Shown: one piece after another, positions 39,400-53,017 of the stretch
How positions within the stretch are numbered: position 1 is the stretch's first letter
How the letters are laid out: every line of letters starts with the position of its first letter
Origin: Gorsachius magnificus
Lineage: Eukaryota > Chordata > Aves > Pelecaniformes > Ardeidae
Direction of reading: 5' to 3'
Assembly: GCA_034008185.1 (NCBI GenBank)
Contig: CM067104.1
Location: forward strand, 2,013,799 to 2,077,798
Length of the DNA stretch: 64,000 bases
Position numbers and translations under genes: made by a program
Notes under the pieces: model-generated
The model's database searches: none
What the model was told of the DNA's origin: nothing
What the model saw: only the letters and a program-made list of their open reading frames with translations

Positions 39400-39621
39400 G
39401 CTTGAAGACCATTGTGGGTGCCCTAATTCAGTCTGTGAAGAAGCTGTCGGATGTAATGATCTTGACAGTGTTTTGCCTCAGTGTCTTTGCTCTGATCGGG
39501 TTGCAGCTGTTTATGGGCAATTTAAGGAACAAGTGCGTGATATGGCCAATTAATGTGAACGAGACTTTCCTGGATAACGGCTCCAGGGGCTTTGACTGGG
39601 AGGAATACACCAACAATATGT
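39400..39621 (+). CDS. SCN8A: SCN8A coding exon 6 (domain I S5 and turret)
   Basis: [20 protein letters not shown], the S5 helix [17 protein letters not shown], then a divergent extracellular turret with two N-glycosylation sequons (NET, NGS). 222 nt. I chose the donor T|GTAGGT at 39622 because it alone keeps frame with the next exon (Ser, then NFY). The turret differs from the human sequence as I recall it, as expected for this loop. The next intron (39622-40337) holds nothing recognised. Confidence 0.94.
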
Positions 39622-40337
39622 GTAGGTATTTCTGCAGCGATACTCCCTAAAACCTTGGGATTTCTGGCATGGCTTGGAATGCGGTGGGTCCCGCTTTGCG
39701 CAGTAAAAACCCCTTGCTCATATATTTTTCAGTTTTTAGAAACCTGGCCTTTTTAAGGTCTTTCTAGTTGGGTTCATCCTTTAGAAGGTCTTGGCTGTGC
39801 TCCCTATTTTGTCAAAAATGCATATTTTTTTTCTGTTTTGTTTCCAATGAGAAAGTCTTTCAATGTGGTAAATGGGAGGTAACTCTGCCCATTTAAATCC
39901 CTGGTCCTTCACTTAGTTTTGCCGAGTTCTTCAGAGAATAACGCGCGTGAAGGTGTGTTGGTACCCGTTTCTGCCTTGCAGCGTCCTTCCGCGCTGGCGG
40001 GATTTCCGAGCTGTAAATGATGCTGCGGATGATCAAGGAACCAGCCTCTGAGTTTTTATAACTTGATTTCCTCCTCCCTTCTCACTCTGAACTCCTCTGC
40101 TGGGCAGTCAGCCGGTTTTAAATCTGTATTCAAACCGCTATACTGGCTCCCAGAAAGGTGTTTAAACCCAGGCTTAGTGGGGCTGATGTTATGTAAAGCT
40201 GAGTTGGTTTGCTGATAAATTCATCGGTAGGGGATCTAGAAGGCTCTTACATGAAGGTTTTTATAGTGCTGTAGTGTTTTAAATCCTACAACTCCGTATG
40301 CCTGTGCCTGTAATCTTTTCTTTTTCATCTTCTTCAG

Positions 40338-40401
40338 CAAATTTTTACATAATTCCTGGCGCCCCTGATCCTTTGCTCTGTGGTAACAGCTCAGACGCAG
40401 G
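40338..40401 (+). CDS. SCN8A: SCN8A coding exon 7 (domain I pore turret)
   Basis: NFYIIPGAPDPLLCGNSSDAG, 64 nt, TTCTTCAG to GCAGG|GTGAGT. It contains a conserved Cys and the NSS sequon. The small size equals the family norm. The intron after it (40402-41042) shows nothing recognised. Confidence 0.95.
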
Positions 40402-41019
40402 GTGAGTGTTGAGCTTTATTAAAAGCGGAGACTCTAATTACCACTGATGGAGGTTAATGATGGCAAAACCTTTGGAATATTTCCTGTTGCTTCCTTTGCT
40501 GGTTCTGGTGTTATTTCACATGTAAAAGGTTTCATGTTGCTTAATCTAATTATTAATCCATTGCTGCTATCTGTCTGACTGCTATAGTGTGAGCTGACGT
40601 TTCTCCTGCCATCTCAGGAGGCATGTTCATCTAACGATGATTACTAGTGCCATTATTTCCCTCTGAATCCAATCATCAGAGAAGTAGGGGATGGAGGTTC
40701 AGAAACAGCAACTTCCCACGTGCTATTGCCCCCAGTTGGTTCTTCACCCAGTCCTTCAGCTCTAAGGACACTCGTGGCAAAAGCTGGTCCTTTTGGCTCA
40801 CACTGGGTTAAAAGCCTCACGTTGCTGCATCTTCTTTCCATAGGACAAAGATAACGGGGCTTTCCTGACGTCCTGTCAGCCTCCTTGTCTGCTATCCTTA
40901 CTCGATGCTGAAAGCAAAACGCGTGCCGTTCGTTACGGGAGTTGTGAGAGCCTGCGTAAGCAGGGGTGACGGGCATGTTGTCAACTTCCTCAACCCCTTT
41001 TACTGCCTTGGTGCCCTGA

Positions 41020-41232
<213 letters not shown>

Positions 41233-41795
41233 TGATACAGGAAAGGGAAACGTGACAAGCTTTATTTTATTCCTTCTGTCTGAAAGAGTAACTACAAGTG
41301 AAGCTGCACAATGAGATGTGTTGAGGAGGAAGGGGACATTGCCTCTAAGCGGGTGTTGTACTTTTAAGTCCAGAAGGGATGGTAGGTCCTCAGCGTGCAT
41401 ACAGCTGAACCAGGAATTCATTCTGGAAGAGCCTGGGAGCAATTCAGCTCTGCTCACAGAAGGTGCTCTGGCGCTTTTGGAGGGCAGAGGGCTTCCCTGT
41501 AACCTGAGGACCTTGCTGAAATGGCTTTTCTTCTCTTTTGTTTTGTTTTAAGGGAGCCTAAGCATTGAGTTTCACACCATGCTTCTGAAGCGTTTTCCGT
41601 TTGCATCCGTTGGATGTTCCCTTAAGAGGAGAAGAGGGATGTCACCTTTTGTGTGGATGGCTGACGAATGTGCAGCGTCTTAGTGCTTTGCAGTGGAAGT
41701 GCTGAGATGTTAAATATTCAGCACCGCTCTATTTTTCTTAGAAGCGTTCAGGTCAAGAAACTTGGGATGGGTTCACGTATCGGATATCATGCTGA

Positions 41796-42137
<342 letters not shown>

Positions 42138-42624
42138 TAATCAAAAAATGCAGCAGTGCCATGGCTGGCTTGCCCTGGCATCATGTCCTCTGTTGACTGG
42201 GTTGACGTTGCGCACTCTCTCTTCCCTGCTGCTGCTGGTTTTTCCTGAATTATGTGCAAGCTTGCTGTGTTTATTTTGTACTGGAAAACTCCCTTCTAGT
42301 AAGGAAATTTTAAATGTTCCCAGAGTTCCTAGTTAAGTGTGGGAATATCTTTGCAAGACAGACGAGTACATCTTTGTCGGTCCTTTATTAAATGCTTGTA
42401 AATAAAGCTGAGGGACCGAGAGAGATTTTACGACCTGCAAAAGTAGACTATAAACGTTTTTACAGGCTGCGAGCCTCTTCCAAGAGAAAGAATAAGCATC
42501 TCAATCCCACCCTGAACACTTGTACTTGCATGCATTAAGCCACGCTCTTTCTTAAAGCAGAAAATGGAGTGTTAATCATGGTAAGATCTGATTTATTTCT
42601 CCCTTCTCTTGCCTACACCCTCAG

Positions 42625-42912
42625 GCTGCTGCTATGGTCACTTCGGCAGGGACGGTCTCTGAAGACGCTGTGGAAGATGATGGTGGGGGGAGGATGTCTC
42701 GGAGCTCTTCAGAGATTTCCAAGCTCAGTTCCAAGAGCGCCAAGGAGCGTCGAAACAGGAGGAAAAAACGAAAGGACAAGGAACTGTCAGAAGGAGAGGA
42801 GAAATGTGACAATGAAAAGGTGTTCAAGTCTGAATCTGAGGATGGCATGAGGAGGAAAGCATTCAGGCTGCCAGATAACAGGCTAGGAAGGAAATTTTCC
42901 ATCATGAACCAG
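42625..42912 (+). CDS. SCN8A: SCN8A coding exon 10 (loop I-II)
   Basis: [40 protein letters not shown], a basic cluster ([20 protein letters not shown]) and [17 protein letters not shown]. 288 nt. It is rich in Ser and basic residues, a cytoplasmic phosphorylation-rich region. The 383-nt intron after it is unremarkable. Confidence 0.96.
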
Positions 42913-43295
42913 GTAGTTTTCATTTCCTTCACTAATGCTTGTGCTTGCTTGTAGTCAGGGTAATATTCTAGTTTAGATCCTGATTAGGATGTCAAAGGAA
43001 TCTGCCCACCATCTTAAACTTGCAGCGGATCAGGAGGACGCTTACGGTCCAAGTTTACAGCCCTTGCTGTGAACCTACCCTGGCATAAATCGTTCTGGAG
43101 AGTAGTGAATCTAAGCAGATGTAGCTCAGCCAGCCGAGAGTGAACAACTCTTAAAGTATAGCCGACGACTAAGTGCTGATGGTTTGTGTAGACCTGGAGA
43201 GGGAGCGAAACCACGTTAGCAGCTCTTGACGGCACTGCGGTGCTTTGTTTCCACGCCATTCACGCTGTTGTCGTTCTTTCTTTTCTCCCTCCTAG

Positions 43296-43688
43296 TCTCT
43301 CCTCAGTATCCCAGGCTCCCCTTTTCTTTCCCGACACAATAGCAAGAGCAGCATCTTCAGCTACAAGGGGCGATTTCGTGACCCAGGTTCAGAGAACGAG
43401 TTTGCCGATGACGAGCACAGCACAGTGGAGGAAAGCGAAGGCCGGAGAGACTCCCTCTTCATCCCCATCCGCGGTCGCGATCGAAGGAGCAGCTACAGCG
43501 GCTACAGCGGCTACAGCCAAGGCAGCCGGTCCTCGCGGATTTTCCCCAACCTCCGCCGAAACGTGAAGAGGAACAGCACGGTGGATTGTAACGGCGTGGT
43601 GTCCCTCATCGGTGGCCCACCTTCCAGCATGCCTGGGGGACGCCTTCTGCCTGAGGTGAAAATAGATAAGGCAGCTACCGGCGACAGC
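43296..43688 (+). CDS. SCN8A: SCN8A coding exon 11 (loop I-II) with two alternative donors
   Basis: [20 protein letters not shown] includes the PGSP motif (43311-43322), a p38-type phosphorylation and WW-binding site described in Nav1.6. The exon continues [40 protein letters not shown] and [16 protein letters not shown]. Two in-phase donors are visible. CTGAG|GTGAAA gives an end at 43655 (360 nt). GACAGC|GTAAGG gives an end at 43688 (393 nt), adding [11 protein letters not shown]. Exon 12 follows in frame from either. Confidence 0.95.
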
Positions 43689-45814
43689 GTAAGGAAGTCA
43701 ATGAGTAGATAGCGTAGGCATGGCGGTCTGCCCTCTTCTCCTCTCCTGTATGCCGCCCTCCGAATCAACCAGGCACCCTGGCGGAATGAGAGCCTGATAA
43801 AGTCTGTACTGGATTAAACACCCTGTGCTTTAACCTCCCCTTCCGTTCCTTCTCAAACTCAATGACCCTCCTCCTCTTCCCCCTGGCTTCCTGGGAAAAA
43901 AAAGGCTTGGAATTGAGTCCTTAATTAAAGGACTAATAATAGTGGGAACCCTTGGTGTATGTCAGGACAATTCATAGGGAGCTGTTTAAAGCACAGGAAT
44001 GGGGAAACCAACCCAAGTTTGTTGCAAATGTTCTCCGCAATAAGATAAAATAATTGGGGATTTCCCGTGAAATGCAAACAGTCTTCTAGCCCTCGCTAAG
44101 CTTTGCGGGGGAAGCTGTTAGTAAAAAAAGCATTTAAGGATTTTTAATGATAATTTTTTTTAATTTTTGAATTTTCTTTGACTGTGACTTTGTAACCAGG
44201 TGATTGAATTGGTATTGAGTGACCTCTTTAGTGGATCGACATTTCAGAATGCAAGAGAGAAACAAAGCTCAAAAAATAGAATATTAGCAGGGCGTAAAAG
44301 AATCTGGACAAGATGGGAACAACATCATTTGAGAGATACCCAAATCAATCATTTCTGAGAGAAGCCTCGTTACCGTGCCTATACATTCCAAGCTATTTTT
44401 TTTTTTTTTTTTTAGTTATTTCAATTCTCGCAACCTGTTTGCCTTTAATTAGTTACGTTAAGCATCGGTTGCCACCTGGTTTTTTTCTTCCCTAGTTAGC
44501 ATGTTAATGCAACGTTTTGCTTCAGTATTTAATTCTCCTTCTAACACAGCATGGATGTGGTAGGAACAGTAATTGCATGACGCATGCGTAAAAGAAAGTG
44601 CTCCTTAGCAGTTATCTTGCTAACTCCTCACGTAGAGAGTTCGCCGTGCAGCAAGCAATTCACTGTCCCGGTGGGAGAGCTTCACAGGCCATGCAGAGGC
44701 CTTGGTTCACAAGCGGACAGCGGCAAATTCCTGTAATGAGGAAAAAAAAAACCCCGTTACCTGTTAGTACACGAGGTTGTCCGTGCATAACCAGAGGAGA
44801 CTGAGAGGGGATCTCATCACCACCTACAAATATCTCAAGGGTGGGGGTCACAAGGACAGAGCCAGACTCTTCCCAGTGGTGTCCAGCGCCAGGACAAGGG
44901 GCAATGGGCACAAACTGAAGCAGAAGAGGTTTCAGTTGAAGATGAGGAAAAACTTCTTGACTTGGAGGGTGCCCGAGCCCTGGCCCAGGCTGCCCAGGGG
45001 GGCTGTGGAGTCTCCTTCTCTGGAGATATTCAAAGCCCGCCTGGACAATGTCCTGTGTAACATGGTGAACCTGCTTTAGCAGGAGGGTTGGACTAGATGA
45101 TCTCCTGAGGTCCCTTCCGACCCTTGCCATTCTGTGATTTCCAGAGCAACCCTAGGAGGGAAACTGTGAGGCGCCTTTGGCAGTAGCAGAAGCTCTTTGA
45201 CCTGAGGGGAGCAAGGTGATCCTTCCCAAGGGTGAAATCGAGACATGGTTTCGTGTCCCTGTTGTGTTGGAAAATCAGCTTCATAGTGGGCTAAAGTGGG
45301 AGAAATCCCCATTAGTTCTCTTAGTTCTCGGACAGTGATGTGGCCGAGCTTCTTTTATCCAAATTTTCAGATGCAGATTTTGAAATAAATGTTGATGCTG
45401 CCAAGTGCTCAGTTCCTGAACCGTATTAATTTGAGTGGCTCACGTGAGGCTGGGGTGGCGTTCATGCTCTGACCGGCTGTGTTGTAAAGGGGACCGGTTA
45501 AAAGAGTCGCTGCCCGTCTGTGCTGTTTGGCAGTAGTACAGAGTATAAACTCCGTTGTACTACAGCAGTCTTCATTAGAAATGTTCTTCAAAATGCAGTC
45601 CTTCATTTGTCTAAGGCTGCGAAGCGCTGGTGCTAGCAGAAATGAGGGCTTGAGTTTTGGTTTGGCCACTTAGATAATACAGGGATGCGGGAAGGATAGG
45701 CAGGAACAAGGGTGGATTTCTTTCTTGGGCTTATGTGCCCTATTTCTAGGCTGATAGCATGTAAAATACTGGGAAGGTTAAGAGTTTCTATTAATCAGCA
45801 TATGAATTTTGCAG
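43689..45814 (+). other. SCN8A: SCN8A intron (2.1 kb) with one CR1
   Basis: Carries a CR1 at 44790-45140 and a T18 run at 44397-44414. No gene seen. Confidence 0.6.
44790..45140 (+). mobile_element. CR1 LINE 3' part (distinct subfamily)
   Basis: GAGACTGAGAGGGGATCTCATCACCACCTACAAATATCTCAAGGG, then GGGCACAAACTGAAGCAGAAGAGGTTTC, ending CCATTCTGTGATTTC. Its 5' body differs from the other CR1 copies in the window. Confidence 0.88.
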
Positions 45815-45950
45815 GGTACCACTGAAATCGAAATTAGAAAGAAACCTGGTGGGTCTCTCTTGGTCTCGATGGATCAGGTGAACGCATCCTATGGAAGAAA
45901 GGATCGAACCAACAGCGTAATGACGGGGTTGACAAATACACTTGTTGAGG
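45815..45950 (+). CDS. SCN8A: SCN8A coding exon 12 (loop I-II)
   Basis: [20 protein letters not shown], then [20 protein letters not shown] and NTLVE. 136 nt, TTTTGCAG to GAGG|GTAGGT. It is the variable end of loop I-II, and the match to Nav1.6 (SLLVSMD, SYGRKDR) supports SCN8A over its paralogues. Confidence 0.95.
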
Positions 45951-46483
45951 GTAGGTATGGCTGGAAGGTGTGCCTTTGGGTTTTTCTGGGATGTACGTAT
46001 CGATTGCCCTCTCGTGGTGCGTTGTAGGAAGACAGAGGACCCATCCACCTGGCAGTTTTAGGACAGTTCCTCACACCACATCTGCCCTGGGTTCCCTGTG
46101 TTGGAGCCCTGATGACTGTCCCTCTGTACGGCCGGTCACGAAACACGGGTACGGGCACACGCGTCTGCTCTGTTTGTCCCAAGAGGTTGCCGAATGGTAA
46201 TGACAAGGTGGCTTCGTAGTGGCTTAGGGGATTAGAGCCATAGCTGGTCTGTAAGAGAGCTGGGCGAGGGGTGGAGGGTGGGGGGTACAGGCTCAGATCA
46301 GGGTCCGTCTTGGGTACCTGACAGAGGACGTGCGTGCCCTTCAGATATACAGAATTTAGCTATTCAAGTAGTACATGTTCTTGCATTGGTTTTGCCTAAA
46401 CCTGCTTCTTTTGAGTCATTATTGAAACAGAAGTGTTTGTTAGACTTTATTTTACTTGGGTTTGTGTCTGGTTAACGGCACTA

Positions 46484-46540
46484 TGTTAATGGTTGGACTC
46501 GATGATCTTAAAGGTCTTTTCCAACCGAGGTGATTCTATG
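46484..46540 (+). mobile_element. Very short CR1 3' end
   Basis: ATGTTAATGGTTGGACTCGATGATCTTAAAGG, CTTTTCCAACC and GTGATTCTATGAA: about 57 bp of CR1 tail. Confidence 0.85.
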
Positions 46541-46567
46541 AATTAGATAGATACAGAGGCAAAGACA

Positions 46568-46918
46568 ATGAAGAGTTGTACTTTTACAGTAACGGATATG
46601 CAGCGTGGAGACGATGGAGTAAGACAATGTCTGATACAGGTGTTCTGTCTGCTGCCATCTCCCAAGGATGCAGAGACCCTCCTTTGCTTACGGTCCGCGG
46701 GAGAAAAAGATTGGAACTACACTAGGAGCGGAGATGTGGCAGCTGCCAAAAGGGAAAGGGACTTGTGCATGACGGAAATTCTGAAATGGACAGCACATGG
46801 AGATGAGATTTCCAAATACGTTATGCAGGAGCCAGCAAGAATTTATGAACAGCAGCCATATGAGGTGGATGATCTCAAATTCCTGCTGTCTCCTGCAATA
46901 AAATTGTATGAAAACTAA
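46568..46918 (+). other. Unidentified 116-codon open reading frame in a SCN8A intron
   Basis: The frame begins at the ATG at 46568 and ends at TAA 46916-46918. Its translation is acidic and mixed in composition (KDWNYTRSGDVAAAKRERDL near codons 55-75, EPARIYEQQPYEVDDLKFLL near the end), without low-complexity runs. I do not recognise it. It lies on the SCN8A sense strand and could be chance, a decayed retrocopy, or part of an unknown nested transcript. It runs tail to tail with the minus-strand frame at 47214-47839. Confidence 0.25.
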
Positions 46919-47213
46919 ATATACTTAGAAACAGAGCAAGGCTCTGCTGCTGCTTCCCTCCTGCGCAAACGCCTACAGGCTACAGTGCTACGGTCCTCTT
47001 TTTTAACTTTAGAAATTCCAAGGCAACTAAATACTAAGCAACCAGACAGCCAATGAGAACGAGAGCGCAGTGGTCCTTTCCCTACCCATAAAACCCAAAA
47101 CTTCAGCACGAACAGCTGCACAGCCTGAACGGGACCATTGCAAGTCCAAGAACAGAGCAGGGGAACTCCCAATTTTTCCTTTTTTTTCCCCTAAGCCCTT
47201 GAAATAAGCCAGT

Positions 47214-47839
47214 TTAAAAGGACGGATGCAGCATCGTGTTTACTTCCCGTAAATGGCCGTGGTTTGTCTTAATCAGGTTATTCCTGTTTAAAATCCTTCG
47301 CAGCATTATGTCATGCGTTTCCTCTTTTAGACCGTGGCTGCGTTCAGCACAGAATTCATTTAAGTTATTTAAAAACTGGCACCACAGACAGTTTAGAATC
47401 TGTAACTTTGCTTTAAACCGATTTACCTTGATCGGTTCCGAGTCAAATGTATCCCTCCATTTGACATCATTTGGATCGAGTTGTAAGATCCACGCGGGGC
47501 GGTTGCACAGGTTTAAAACCACGCTTCCCAGGACCCCCGTGCAGATGTGATGCAGCTCTTGCGTGGGTGCAAAGGAGAAGTTGGTGAAGCTCAGTACAAA
47601 GACTTGACTCTTCTGTCGTGGCCATCTGCACAATTGGCCACCGTCATAAGGTTCGTGGCTTAGAAACTCTTTGTCTTTGGCTACTGTCGAGCATCCTGGA
47701 GTTCCTTTGTTTTGAGTGTTGTATGTACATACGGCAAAACACGTCTTCGGTCCAAGAATATTGAGTTGTTGTGCAAGCAGGGAGACATAAGTGAGGTTCA
47801 GGACAGGCAAAATCGGGCAGTATTTTAGCTGTGCTGAGC
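47214..47839 (-). other. Unidentified open reading frame of about 208 codons, antisense in a SCN8A intron
   Basis: On the minus strand the frame is open from about 47839 (after a TGA) to TAA at 47214, with no ATG near its 5' end. It could be an exon or a 5'-truncated copy. The translation looks globular (WILQLDPNDVKWRDTFDSEP, NRFKAKLQILNCLWCQFLNN, NEFCAERSHGLKEETHDIML), with balanced Trp, Cys and charged residues, unlike simple-repeat artefacts. I do not recognise the family. It ends NTMLHPSF-stop. A frame this long could arise about once by chance in such a window, so coding status is open. Confidence 0.3.
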
Positions 47840-47876
47840 ATCAGACCGATCCAGCAGCCTTAGAGGTGAAGACTGA

Positions 47877-48161
<285 letters not shown>

Positions 48162-48499
48162 TAAATATTCCTTACAGATCCGCTCCTACTGGGATACATT
48201 GCTTGTTAAGGTGGACTTAGGCTGAAAGAACTGCTATTCCAGACTCTAGAGGACGCTGAGCGGCGTGAGCTTGCCCTCGCTGCAGTCTGTGGCCACTCGG
48301 AGATGTTTGCTAAGGGTGCACGTGCCTGGTCAGAATTTATTACTACTTAAAAATCCATCTGCTAATCCCTGGTATGCCTGAGTGGGTCAGTGATGCTTAC
48401 GGGGCATCGGGGCAGCAAAGACCATTGCAGAGAAGCACGTGGCGTTGCACAGGCTGCGTGTTTGAATTGGCGTGACAGCTCGCCCTCTTTGATATTTAG

Positions 48500-48808
<309 letters not shown>

Positions 48809-49684
48809 TAAGTGAAGGCAAAACACACTTTTTTTTTGGTTTTGGGAAAGACAGGGGTGGAATGGTGTCATTTTTGTGGCCTCTTCTTACTTCCCAACTG
48901 CTGTTGATGAGATTGGAGCAAGAGCTCATTGCGTGTAGGCAGTGAGGGATGACTTGGGAGGTACCTTGGTATACAGTGCTTAATATGGATGGAGATGGAG
49001 CGTGTCAGAATGTGCCTCTTCCGTGGGGTCAGATTTGGTAGGTTGTATGTTACAGTATAATAAAAGTGCTGAATACCTACAGCATCGTGTGCTTTAACTT
49101 GTGCTGTCAGTGGTTACGCTTTTGAAAATTAAATTACGAAAACCTCAAGGTTAGATTTTTGGGCGCAGAGGACCACAACTGAGGTTGGATTTTCCAAGGG
49201 GCACAGTGCTGAGAAGTTCCTGCTTATATCCAGCTTCAGAAAGTCTGGAAATGAAATTCTCTGGAAATTAAACTTTGATTCTGTGTTCTGGGTATGTCAG
49301 GAAAAGTCCTTCTTTCCCGAGGAAGATGAGAAGCATTCAGGGAAAAAAAAAAAGTGAATTTTTGTGACACGCATATTTCAATAAGTCTCTTGGCTTCCTT
49401 AATGCTGCAAAATTTGCAAAGCAGGATAGAAGCTCCATTACCTTTCCTTTGTAAAGAGAGATCACCATGTGGGGGATAACTAAGTACAAAATACAGGAGG
49501 CCAAATTCAAAAAGACGTTAAGTGTTCCCTACTCCCACTGACTTCAGCAGCAGAAGCATGGGTTTATGTTTATGTCAAATACAAGATGGTTGATGTTTAG
49601 AAAGTTCTACCTGGTTTTCCTCTTTGTTTAAGATGAAATTAAATTATTCTGGTTTGTGTTTTGGTTGTGTTTTTTTTTTTGTAG

Positions 49685-50089
<405 letters not shown>

Positions 50090-51199
50090 TAGAATATGGG
50101 GAGACCACAGGACTAGGGAGTAATGATTTGTGAGTCTGCTCCGGCTCTGTTGGGGTCTTTTGTGGCCTTTGACATATGAACAGTCCTGTTGGCTTTGGTA
50201 GCACAATATTACGGATGTGCTTGGCTGGATTTAGGGCTGTAAATAGTTGCCCACGAATAAAGCATCCAAGCACTTTGCAATAAAAGCTGGAGGCACAAAA
50301 CCCTTAGTCAAAGGGGATAGACCCACACCTTGCCTGAGGAGGTAAAAGAAACTTAAAAGAAGCAAAAAATCTGGCTTTTCAAATGCCAGGAGAGGAAGTA
50401 ATTTGGTATGCAGGGGAAGGTCCTGAAGTGTTAAAATCAGGTTGGAAGTTTCTTCTAAAATCTGCCCACTAGCTCAATCATGAGGTATAGTTGTGTGCAA
50501 GAGTCGGCTGGTGAAATTGCACGGCCTGTTGTGTGGGAGGTTAGACTGGATCATGATGCTTCCTTCTGGTCTTCAGTTTTCCAAAGAAAAGTCTATAGAG
50601 GAAAATGTAAGCCAGAATGAAGTAGTGTAAACAGTTGCATATCTTAAAAGTGATGTTGGGAGCTCTCCCTGAGAGGACTTGGCTCGCCCCAAGGGATTTT
50701 GACAAAATAAGTCTTGGGGACTAATGTTAGATGTGGGCAAGGAAACAGAGCTGGGAGCGATCGCTCACAATGCCTCGATTTGGCCCATTCCCTTTGAGGC
50801 AGAGATGGGACTAAACCAGTAACACTGAATTTCAGTCCCTTGGATGGCTGCTGCTTAAATCCCTCTCTCTAACACCCGCAGTCTGGATCCCGCAAAGGGA
50901 CTCTATGTCAGGGACTCAGGGACCCTTCTACCTGCACCAAACCCCACTGACAGCAGCGGAGTTGTGTTGCACAGGGCTCCCCCGTTCACGGAACACGTTG
51001 CAGGATCAGCGTCTTGTTCCTTGAGTCCTAAATAGGTCTGCGGGGCACCAGAGCTGGTGGTCTCAGCGCGGTGTTAGGAGACGTAGCTCCGCACCCCTGT
51101 TAGCATCAGCAGGACTCGGGTGGCTGAACACTCCTATTCAGCTTTGGAAATACAGCCCTTGTGCGTCAGCTCTGCCAAGCGTGACCTCTTCTCCTTCAG

Positions 51200-51670
51200 G
51201 TGCTGAACCTGTTCTTGGCCTTGCTACTGAGCTCCTTCAGCGCAGACAACTTAGCAGCAACAGATGATGATGGGGAGATGAACAACCTGCAGATTTCTGT
51301 TATTCGCATCAAGAAGGGCATTGCCTGGACCAAGGCAAAAGTGCGTGAGTTCATGCAGGCTCATTTCAAGCAGAGAGAGGCAGATGAGGTCAAACCCTTG
51401 GATGAATTGTATGACAAGAAGGTGAACTGCATCGCTAACCATACAGGGGCTGATATCAACAGAGACATTGATTATCAGAAGAATGGCAATGGAACGACAA
51501 GTGGAATTGGGAGCAGCGTGGAGAAGTACATAATAGACGAAGATCACATGTCCTTCATCAATAACCCCAACCTCACTGTCCGGGTACCTATTGCTGTAGG
51601 TGAATCAGATTTTGAAAATCTCAACACAGAAGATTTCAGCAGTGATACAGATCCCGACGGCAGCAAAGAG
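51200..51670 (+). CDS. SCN8A: SCN8A coding exon 16 (domain II S6 end, loop II-III, ankyrin-G motif)
   Basis: [20 protein letters not shown], then [20 protein letters not shown] and the cytoplasmic loop. The segment [14 protein letters not shown] (51584-51625) is the ankyrin-G-binding motif that targets Nav channels to axon initial segments and nodes. 471 nt, CTTCAG to AAAGAG|GTAGGA. The 367-nt intron after it is unremarkable. Confidence 0.97.
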
Positions 51671-51977
51671 GTAGGATGAAATGCTAAAATGTCATTCTAG
51701 TCCTTTGACCCTCGTGTGAGCGCCTGGAAGCATCTTGGGAGGGAGAACTAGATCGTTCCAGCACAAAACTGCTATGTTATGACGTCTTTGCACTCAAGAT
51801 AAAAGTTTTGTGTGCTAGTTGCTCTACGGAGAGCCATAAATCCTTATATATAATATAAATACTTAATCCTGTCTTGTTAGCATGAGCTGTAAGCTGGGTT
51901 GGGATCTTAATGAGGTGAAGTGAGGAAGCAACTTCTGTTACAGTAAATCTGGTGAACAAATTGCTGAGTCAGCATGA

Positions 51978-52187
<210 letters not shown>

Positions 52188-52756
52188 TGAGCTGTTTCAG
52201 GGACCTGTCTACTGTAAGCTTACCTTAAAGTTTGGTCTTGGTCTGGATCAGGGCTGGCTGTTATTTTGAGACCTTTCTTGGACCCTGCATCACAGGTGAA
52301 TTAGTTTAGAAGCATTTGCAAAGTGGAGGCCTTGGAGATATAGTTGCCATTACAGGGGTCTAGATGACCTATAGGTAGGGCGAGTTGATCATCTGTACAA
52401 CTGATGCCTTGAGTACTTAGAAGCAGAAGAATCTGGCTTCTGGTCGAGTTTTTTTCCTTTCTGTCGTTGGCCTCAATGTCTTTTCAGTAACTGATCCATT
52501 ACAGGTATTCCCATGGCAAAGATACTTTAAATGGTTCAAGGTTATTTTATCAGCAAGTTTTCCATTCCTCTTCTGTCAAGTGCCTGGGTACCTCACCAAA
52601 TAGAACAAGCTTAATCTGTTCACGAACTGATGTTAATTCAGGTGCCCAGATACAGAAGTGGCGAAAGTAATCATAAAACCCTCAAGAAGGCAAGAGTTTT
52701 AACAGAAATGCAGCGTGTTTAATATTGCTGGCACCAAAACTGCTTCTAGCCAATAA

Positions 52757-53017
<261 letters not shown>

